Shown piece by piece: positions 7,350 to 11,339 of a stretch of DNA of 11,339 nt; position 1 is the stretch's first letter; every line of letters begins with the position of its first letter. This DNA is from SCGC-AAA471-B05 sp032249055 (GTDB taxonomy: Archaea; Thermoproteota; Thermoprotei; Gearchaeales; Gearchaeaceae). The stretch is taken from NCBI GenBank assembly GCA_032249055.1, contig JAVVGP010000024.1:1-11339 (forward strand). The letters are read 5' to 3'. A program made the position numbers and the translations under genes. A model generated the notes under the pieces. The model worked only from the letters and a program-made list of their open reading frames with translations. It searched no databases and was not told the origin of the DNA.

Positions 7350-7560
7350 TCTTATTATTTTTAATCATATCCACGAATATTTTCCATACTCTTTTTACAT
7401 TGACATGTCCTATATAAAAACCACGTTTCTCTAATTTTTTGCTCACATCTTTACATAGTTCAAAAGGCATTATTTTTTTATTTTTATATTTTTCTGAATT
7501 AATAACTTCCAAAATTGCTTTTTCTATATCATCGCGAAAAGGATACCCTTTTCTGCTCAT
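7330..7560 (-). CDS. Conserved-looking 76-residue hypothetical, winged-helix-like
   Basis: I do not recognise a named family with certainty; the sequence resembles short crenarchaeal hypothetical proteins. The 76 residues are rich in lysine and predicted basic. They suggest three helices: about 9-21 (DDIEKAILEVINS), 32-45 (PFELCKDVSKKLE) and 52-68 (GHVNVKRVWKIFVDMI), a spacing compatible with a small helix-turn-helix or winged-helix DNA-binding protein. One cysteine (36) and no membrane segment are seen. It is probably a real gene: a TATA box lies exactly at the leaderless distance, and codon composition resembles its neighbours. The 3' end overlaps pncB by 20 bp on the opposite strand. An inverted repeat lies 56-76 bp upstream and could be its operator (inference). 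Confidence 0.72.
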   Translation of the reverse strand: MSRKGYPFRDDIEKAILEVINSEKYKNKKIMPFELCKDVSKKLEKRGFYIGHVNVKRVWKIFVDMIKNNKIKSESS

Positions 7561-7582
7561 GGAGTATTAATATTTTTTATAC

Positions 7583-7589
7583 TTTTAAA
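7583..7589 (-). promoter_or_regulatory. TATA box of the 76-residue gene
   Basis: TTTAAAA on the minus strand lies 23-29 bp upstream of the ATG at 7560, the spacing expected when transcription starts at the start codon. The bases just before the ATG contain no Shine-Dalgarno motif, which also fits a leaderless mRNA. Confidence 0.55.
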
Positions 7590-7615
7590 TTTTTCTAGAA
7601 TATTAATTTAAAAAC

Positions 7616-7636
7616 CAAAAGATTTAAATACTTTTG
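7616..7636. repeat. Perfect 6-bp inverted repeat around an AT core (operator candidate)
   Basis: CAAAAG and CTTTTG flank the 9-base centre ATTTAAATA, a 21-bp element in the 126-bp gap between the nnr stop and the 76-residue gene. The centre itself looks like a TATA box. It could be a regulator site, an upstream promoter of the small gene, or chance in AT-rich DNA. It lies about 50 bp past the nnr stop and has no following T-run suited to a classic hairpin terminator. The remainder of the gap is AT-rich with no further gene seen. Confidence 0.35.
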
Positions 7637-7686
7637 ATATTTTGTTTATTAAAAATTAATTCTTTTTTAAATTTCTAAAGTTAGAT

Positions 7687-9186
7687 TTAAGATGAATAAG
7701 TTGGATCTAAGTTCTTAATTATTTTTGGAATGTATTTAATTAAATCCCTTGCTATAATCTGATTTCCATATTCTTCGGTAGCCATTTCTCCAGCTTTACC
7801 ATTTATGTAAGCTGCAGCAACAGCACTTTCAAATAATCTTTTACTTTTTGCCAACAAAGCTGCACATAAACCAGTAAGAACATCTCCAGTTCCTCCAACA
7901 GTCATAGCTTGAGTACCTGTTTTATTCAATTTTACTCTTTCACCATCACTTATTATGTCTATATGACCTTTTAACAAAATTACTATTCCTAACTTTTTAC
8001 TTTCTTCCTTAACTATAAGACTTCTTTCTTCAATTTTATTATAGAATGGCAAATCTTTTCCTGTTAAAATTTTAAACTCTCCTGCATGAGGAGTATATAT
8101 TGCTTTAATACCATTAGGCTTTTTTGCGACTTCTGTTTTAAGAGCATCTGCATCCACAACTAAATATTTGTTTAATTCTTTTGCTAATTTAAATACTTCT
8201 TCTACTCCTTCTTCTACTTCTTGTCCTAATCCAGGGCCAATAGCTATAACATCAGATTTCTCTATGAATTTTTTAAACGAATTAACAGAATTTTTAGTTA
8301 ATCTTTCTTCTTCATAAGGTATAACTATTAATTCTGGTGCAATTGCTCTTATAGGATTTGCAATCTTTTCAGGTACAGCTAAGTATACTAAATCAACGCC
8401 ACTTCTTGATGCAGCCAAAGCACTAAATGTAGGAGCGCCATGATAAATTTTTGAACCTCCAATTATTAAAACAACACCATTTTCACCTTTTCTTGAATAA
8501 GGATTTCTTTTTTTAAATATAACTTTTGCATCACCTATACCTGCATATATTTCAGCTTCAGGCGGAATGCCTATGTTAGCTTCGATAATCTTCATTTTGT
8601 CAGCGAATTTTGCAAGTCCTTTTTTCATTTTATGCATTGTAATAACAACATCACATTTGACATATTCTGAGAAATCTCCTGTAGTAGGATCAACTCCTGT
8701 AGGTATATCTATCGATAATTTAAAACAATCTGCTTCATTTATTATCTTTACCAATCTTGATATTTCTGGTCTCAATCTTCCTTTAATTCCTGTTCCAATT
8801 AACGCATCGATTATTACATTAGCATTTTTAATTATTTCTCTAATTTCTTCATCGCTTAAGTTAGTTGCTGAAAGAATTTCTATGCTTCTATCCATTTTCT
8901 TTAAAATTTTAAAGTTCTCCTTTGCTTCTTCAGTTTTTATATCTTCTTCTCTATGTGACAATATAATTGTTACTTTTCCTCCAAGAGAAGCTATATGTCT
9001 TGCTGCAACAAAGCCATCTCCTGCTTTGTTTCCAGTTCCTGCGAATATTACGACTTTTTTTATAAGGTTTAAATTTTTCAAATAATTAGCTATATTTGCT
9101 CCAGCATTTTCCATCATTAACCTTCTTGATACGCCTAATTCTTCAGCATTTTCTTCAATTATGTTCATTTCCTCTAAAGTTAACAT
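7687..9186 (-). CDS. nnr: Bifunctional NAD(P)HX epimerase / ADP-dependent NAD(P)HX dehydratase
   Basis: Repair enzyme for hydrated, inactive NADH and NADPH: the N-terminal domain interconverts the R and S hydrates, and the C-terminal kinase-like domain dehydrates the S form using a nucleotide. At 499 residues it has the usual fused length. The YjeF_N-type domain (about 1-215) shows GTGNKAGDGFVAARHIA (50-66), DALIGTGIKGRLRPEIS (127-143) and IDIPTGVDPTTG (159-170). The YjeF_C-type domain (about 230-499) shows IIGGSKIYHGAP (241-252), AIGPGLG (315-321), DADAL (345-349), YTPHAGEF (364-371), LLKGHIDII (404-412) and the NKTGTQAMTVGGTGDVLTG block (421-439) with catalytic Asp435. No key residue is missing. 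The ATG at 9186 is supported by the conserved LTLEEM N-terminus and by TATA spacing. It is divergent from the small Cren7-like gene. Confidence 0.95.
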   Translation of the reverse strand: MLTLEEMNIIEENAEELGVSRRLMMENAGANIANYLKNLNLIKKVVIFAGTGNKAGDGFVAARHIASLGGKVTIILSHREEDIKTEEAKENFKILKKMDRSIEILSATNLSDEEIREIIKNANVIIDALIGTGIKGRLRPEISRLVKIINEADCFKLSIDIPTGVDPTTGDFSEYVKCDVVITMHKMKKGLAKFADKMKIIEANIGIPPEAEIYAGIGDAKVIFKKRNPYSRKGENGVVLIIGGSKIYHGAPTFSALAASRSGVDLVYLAVPEKIANPIRAIAPELIVIPYEEERLTKNSVNSFKKFIEKSDVIAIGPGLGQEVEEGVEEVFKLAKELNKYLVVDADALKTEVAKKPNGIKAIYTPHAGEFKILTGKDLPFYNKIEERSLIVKEESKKLGIVILLKGHIDIISDGERVKLNKTGTQAMTVGGTGDVLTGLCAALLAKSKRLFESAVAAAYINGKAGEMATEEYGNQIIARDLIKYIPKIIKNLDPTYSS

Positions 9187-9237
9187 ATCTAATGATTATA
9201 TGCTAAACTTTATATTATAGCGTTAAATATTCATAAT
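9187..9237. promoter_or_regulatory. Shared divergent promoter, nnr / Cren7-like gene
   Basis: This 51-bp gap holds one central TATA element. On the plus strand, TTTATATTA at 9209-9217 is 21-29 bp before the small gene's ATG; on the minus strand, ATATAAAG (complement of 9208-9215) is 22-29 bp before the nnr ATG. This is the most symmetric of the four divergent promoters in the window. Neither start has a Shine-Dalgarno sequence, so both transcripts are probably leaderless. Confidence 0.62.
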
Positions 9238-9378
9238 ATGCCAACATGCCCAAAATGCGGTCAAGAAGCAGATAAACCAATTAAAAGCTGGACTCTTGCA
9301 CCAAAAGGTAAAAAACCTTTAAACATAGGCTTATTTAAATGTCCAAACGGTCATTACTTTAGAAAAGCAATTGTTTAA
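9238..9378 (+). CDS. Cren7-like small protein with a putative zinc site
   Basis: A 46-residue basic protein. Residues 16-34 (KSWTLAPKGKKPLNIGLFK) closely match the DNA-binding core of the crenarchaeal chromatin protein Cren7 as I remember it, including the equivalents of its Trp, Leu, Pro and Lys contacts (Trp18, Leu20, Pro22, Lys23, Lys25, Lys26), and YFR (40-42) matches the following strand. Unlike Cren7, the N-terminus is a CPKC knuckle (Cys4, Cys7) and the turn before YFR reads CPNGH (Cys35, His39), so a C-x2-C...C-x3-H zinc site is likely. It also ends without the usual C-terminal extension. It may bind DNA as a chromatin protein or be a zinc-ribbon relative with another role. The start is supported by a TATA box at leaderless distance. 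It converges on the ATPase operon. Confidence 0.82.
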   Translation: MPTCPKCGQEADKPIKSWTLAPKGKKPLNIGLFKCPNGHYFRKAIV

Positions 9379-9393
9379 AAAAATTATTTTTTT
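9377..9393. terminator. Bidirectional T-rich terminator region between the Cren7-like gene and atpK
   Basis: Seven T residues at 9387-9393 follow the small gene on the plus strand, and seven A residues at 9377-9383 give a T-run on the minus strand past the atpK stop. Each convergent transcript therefore meets a T-tract within about 25 bp of its stop, a typical archaeal intrinsic termination signal without a hairpin. Confidence 0.5.
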
Positions 9394-9401
9394 ATATCTA
9401 T

Positions 9402-9701
9402 TTAAAATACTCTTAGCAATAACAAGAATGCTATTATTAAACCATAAATTGCCAAAGCTTCTGAAAGACCTAAAATTATAAAGCTCCAAGCTCTCATTGC
9501 AGGTTTTTCAGCTACAGCTGCTATAGAAGCTGCACCTGAGTATCCAATGGCTATTCCAGCCCCAATTGCTGTTAATCCAACAGCTAAAGCAGCTCCTACT
9601 AATCTTAAACCTTCTTCTAATTCGCCTCCTTGTGCACTTACGAAAGGTATTGTTATAAAGAATAGTATTGTTGCTAGAGTTAGGAAAGTAGTTTTGCCCA
9701 T
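9402..9701 (-). CDS. atpK: A-type ATP synthase proteolipid (c/K) subunit
   Basis: Membrane ring subunit that carries ions through the A-ATPase motor. The 99-residue protein has a hydrophobic leader (5-23) ending in VSA before Gln24, which looks like a cleavable signal peptide. Two membrane helices follow: about 32-62, rich in Gly and Ala (GAALAVGLTAIGAGIAIG), and about 72-97. The ion-binding carboxylate is Glu81 in GLSEALAIYGLII. Sodium-type rings usually have extra polar residues after the Glu (Thr, Gln); these are absent, so proton coupling is likelier (inference). A single hairpin with one carboxylate is the standard form rather than a duplicated one. Its ATG lies 2 bp past the stop of the small coiled-coil gene. 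It is the last gene of the operon in this window. Confidence 0.95.
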   Translation of the reverse strand: MGKTTFLTLATILFFITIPFVSAQGGELEEGLRLVGAALAVGLTAIGAGIAIGYSGAASIAAVAEKPAMRAWSFIILGLSEALAIYGLIIAFLLLLRVF

Positions 9702-9703
9702 AT

Positions 9704-9847
9704 TTATTTTAATGCTTCTTCCAATTCTTTAAATATTTTTTCTTTTATTTCGGTTATTTTTTTCTCTATTTCTTGATAATATTGTTGTTTTTCTTCTTCT
9801 ATTTTTTTCAAAAGCTCATCAAATTTTTCTTTTATTTTATTTTCCAT
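9704..9847 (-). CDS. 47-residue coiled-coil protein of the A-ATPase operon (epsilon-like)
   Basis: A very short gene between atpD and atpK. It begins at the ATG at 9847 and encodes 47 residues made almost wholly of Lys, Glu, Ile and Leu, with hydrophobic residues at heptad-like spacing (IKEKFDELLKKIEEE, then EIEKKITEIKEKIF): one long amphipathic helix. Position and character match the roughly 7-kDa epsilon subunit known between the gamma (D) and c subunits in the Sulfolobus ATPase operon. It may instead be a peripheral-stalk helix like subunit H/G. The start overlaps the end of atpD by 11 bp, and the stop is 2 bp before atpK, so tight co-translation is expected. Low sequence complexity prevents a firm family call. 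Confidence 0.78.
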   Translation of the reverse strand: MENKIKEKFDELLKKIEEEKQQYYQEIEKKITEIKEKIFKELEEALK

Positions 9848-10481
9848 ATTTTGCTCTTCTTTCCAATACAGCTTTTATTTTTTTAAGTCTTACAAAATCT
9901 TCTCTTTCTCTTTCTTCTAAAGTAGCCACTATATTATAAATTGCTCTTTCATAATTTGGTATAATTATATGCTTTAATGCATTAACTTGTCTTTGAGTTT
10001 TTTTGAGCTCTTCAGCTAATTTATAGATCGCATTTTCTTTTTCTGCACAGCTAATTAATAACGGTATTATTTCTTGAAATTTTTTTAATGCCCTATCTAA
10101 AGAACTTGGTGTACCTATAAAACCATAAGGAATTGTTCCTTTTTCAAAATTAACAGTAAATCGAGGAATTTTAACACCCATTAAGTTTTCCTCTTTTATT
10201 TTTACTTCTGCAGTATATGGAGTTACTGTTATTAATGAATTTAAATTTATATTGCTTTCGCTCATATATGCTTCATACAATGCATAATAAGCATCATAAA
10301 GCGGTTCATATATTTTCTTTTTTTCCTCCGTTACTTCATCTATTAGCTTATCTAATTCGTGTAAAATAACTTCCCTTTTATCTTCTAAAATTTTTTTAAC
10401 TTTTTTTGCAAAAGCTAAACTTCTTTTTAATCTTATTAATGTTATTTTTGTAGGTAAAATTTTTCTTTCGAATGATGACAT
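9837..10481 (-). CDS. atpD: A-type ATP synthase subunit D (central stalk)
   Basis: Central rotor shaft subunit that couples the A1 hexamer to the membrane ring (called gamma in the Sulfolobus literature). At 214 residues it is close to the family length. The N-terminal helix starts with the typical PTKITLIRLKRSLAFAKKV (10-28); a globular middle part includes VKIPRFTV; and the long C-terminal helix contains TQRQVNALKHIIIPNYERAI (161-180) followed by LEEREREDFVRLKKIK (188-203), both strongly conserved. The two long helices form the expected antiparallel coiled coil. The start overlaps the atpB stop by one base (TAATG), with an AGGAAAG stretch a few bases upstream as a weak ribosome site. The end overlaps the small coiled-coil gene by 11 bp. 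Confidence 0.95.
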   Translation of the reverse strand: MSSFERKILPTKITLIRLKRSLAFAKKVKKILEDKREVILHELDKLIDEVTEEKKKIYEPLYDAYYALYEAYMSESNINLNSLITVTPYTAEVKIKEENLMGVKIPRFTVNFEKGTIPYGFIGTPSSLDRALKKFQEIIPLLISCAEKENAIYKLAEELKKTQRQVNALKHIIIPNYERAIYNIVATLEEREREDFVRLKKIKAVLERRAKYGK

Positions 10482-11339
10482 TACGCTTTCCTTTTATAAT
10501 ATTGTTTTATATGCTTTTCTTTTATTCTTGTTAACTCTGATTCTGGTAACATTGATAAAACTTCCCAGGCTAAATCTAAAGTTTTCCATATATCTCTGTT
10601 TTCATAATAAGATTGAGCTAAGAATTTCCTTTCAAAGGCTTCACCATATCTTAAATAAAGTAAATCTGTCGGTGTTAAGCTACTTTCACCTACTATTAAA
10701 GCTAATGCTCTTAGTTCTTGTGCTCTTGCATATGCAGCATATAATTGACTTGCCACTTCAGGATGATCACTTCTGGTCTTTCCTTCACCTATTCCATCTC
10801 TCATTAATCTGCTTAAGCTCATTAATACATTTATTGGAGGATATATTCCAACTCTATATAAATCTCTGCTTAAAACAATCTGTCCTTCTGTAATATAAGC
10901 TGTTAAATCAGGTATAGGATGACTTATATCATCGTTTGGCATTGTAAGAATAGGCATTTGGGTTATACTTCCTTTTTTACCTTTTATTCTACCAGCTCTT
11001 TCATATATTGTAGCTAAATCTGTATATAAATAACCGGGATATCCTTTTCTTCCAGGCACTTCTTCCCTTGCTGCACTAATTTCTCTTAAAGCTTCTCCGT
11101 AATTTGTCATATCTGTAAGAATTACTAATACATGCATATCCTTTTCAAAAGCTAAATATTCAGCTAAAGTTAAAGCTATTCTTGGTGTTATTATTCTTTC
11201 GAATGCAGGATCGTCTGCTAAGTTTAAAAATAATGCACTTCTCTTTATTGCACCTGTTTCTTCCAAACTTTTTTTGAAAAATGCTGCCTCATCATGCTGT
11301 ACCCCTATTGCTGCGAATATTACAGCAAATTCTTCTTCT
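10481..11339 (-). CDS. atpB: A-type ATP synthase subunit B, partial (N-terminus beyond the right edge)
   Basis: Non-catalytic nucleotide-binding subunit of the A1 hexamer. 285 C-terminal residues are in the window and the frame runs open through the right edge, starting within EEEFAVIFAAIGV, so the true start lies outside. Clear family blocks follow: LNLADDPAFERIITPR, HVLVILTDMTNYGEALREIS, EVPGRKGYPGYLYTDLATIY, PNDDISHPIPDLTAYITEGQ, YPPINVLMSLSRLM and GIGEGKTRSDH. The SLSRLM block and the missing catalytic features are those of B rather than A. The C-terminus ends KQYYKRKA at a TAA that overlaps the atpD ATG by one base. It is the most upstream gene seen of the operon, read right to left; atpA probably lies beyond the edge. 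Confidence 0.97.
   Translation of the reverse strand, partial: EEEFAVIFAAIGVQHDEAAFFKKSLEETGAIKRSALFLNLADDPAFERIITPRIALTLAEYLAFEKDMHVLVILTDMTNYGEALREISAAREEVPGRKGYPGYLYTDLATIYERAGRIKGKKGSITQMPILTMPNDDISHPIPDLTAYITEGQIVLSRDLYRVGIYPPINVLMSLSRLMRDGIGEGKTRSDHPEVASQLYAAYARAQELRALALIVGESSLTPTDLLYLRYGEAFERKFLAQSYYENRDIWKTLDLAWEVLSMLPESELTRIKEKHIKQYYKRKA

Noticed and set aside
7582..7686. Hairpin terminator for nnr
   Set aside because: The only inverted repeat (7616-7636) is about 50 bp past the stop with a TATA-like loop and no following T-run; it reads better as a regulatory or promoter element.
8567..9085. Long open frame on the plus strand, antisense to nnr
   Set aside because: It lies wholly inside the well-conserved nnr gene; its translation is the hydrophobic, Ser/Ile-rich type typical of antisense frames and matches no family.
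9547..9732. Plus-strand open frame opposite atpK
   Set aside because: Shadow of the Gly/Ala-rich proteolipid gene; no promoter and no homology recognised.
10528..10893. Plus-strand open frame inside atpB
   Set aside because: Leu/His-rich antisense translation of a highly conserved ATPase subunit.
11264..11266. TTG as the start of atpB
   Set aside because: The reading frame and family homology (FAVIFAAIGV and following residues) continue upstream to the window edge, so the gene is truncated by the window and does not start here.
1..11339. CRISPR array, insertion sequence, tRNA/rRNA or defence island
   Set aside because: No regularly spaced repeats, transposase motifs, terminal repeats or tRNA-like cloverleaf were found, and nearly all DNA is accounted for by identifiable genes.

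Overview
The window is a strongly AT-rich, very compact archaeal segment, most likely from a thermophilic member of the Thermoproteota (Crenarchaeota) close to Sulfolobales/Acidilobales. The support is: an A-type ATP synthase operon in the Sulfolobus-like order B-D-small coiled coil-proteolipid, a Holliday junction resolvase closest in pattern to Sulfolobus Hje, a small protein carrying the Cren7 DNA-binding core, an archaemetzincin, and archaeal TATA boxes placed about 26 bp upstream of start codons, as expected for leaderless mRNAs. The species cannot be fixed from this sequence alone.

Layout. Positions 1-1434 (minus) hold the N-terminal part of isoleucyl-tRNA synthetase, cut by the window edge. 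Divergent from it is a two-gene unit: a short Hje/Hjc-type resolvase and, overlapping by ATGA, an archaemetzincin. Its end overlaps the end of a monofunctional proline dehydrogenase (minus). Divergent from proline dehydrogenase are electron transfer flavoprotein beta and alpha (etfB-etfA, ATGA overlap), which converge within 3 bp on an acyl-CoA dehydrogenase (minus). Divergent from that is nicotinate phosphoribosyltransferase, overlapping by 20 bp a 76-residue winged-helix-like hypothetical (minus). Next come the bifunctional NAD(P)HX repair enzyme Nnr (minus) and, divergent from it, a 46-residue Cren7-like protein with a putative zinc site. The right end is the distal part of the A-ATPase operon, read right to left: atpB (partial), atpD, a 47-residue coiled-coil protein, atpK.

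How it fits together. Proline dehydrogenase, ETF and acyl-CoA dehydrogenase form a flavin redox block: two FAD dehydrogenases flank a candidate electron acceptor. The ETF is odd, because its alpha subunit has lost nearly all the recognisable FAD-contact motifs. NAPRT (NAD salvage) and Nnr (repair of hydrated NAD(P)H) form a loose NAD maintenance neighbourhood. The rest is core housekeeping: translation, DNA recombination, ATP synthesis and chromatin.

The points most worth following are the zinc-site Cren7 variant, the degenerate ETF beside its likely dehydrogenases, and four divergent gene pairs that each seem to share one near-symmetric TATA element. No CRISPR array, insertion sequence, tRNA, rRNA or clear defence system was seen. 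No gap between genes exceeds about 130 bp.
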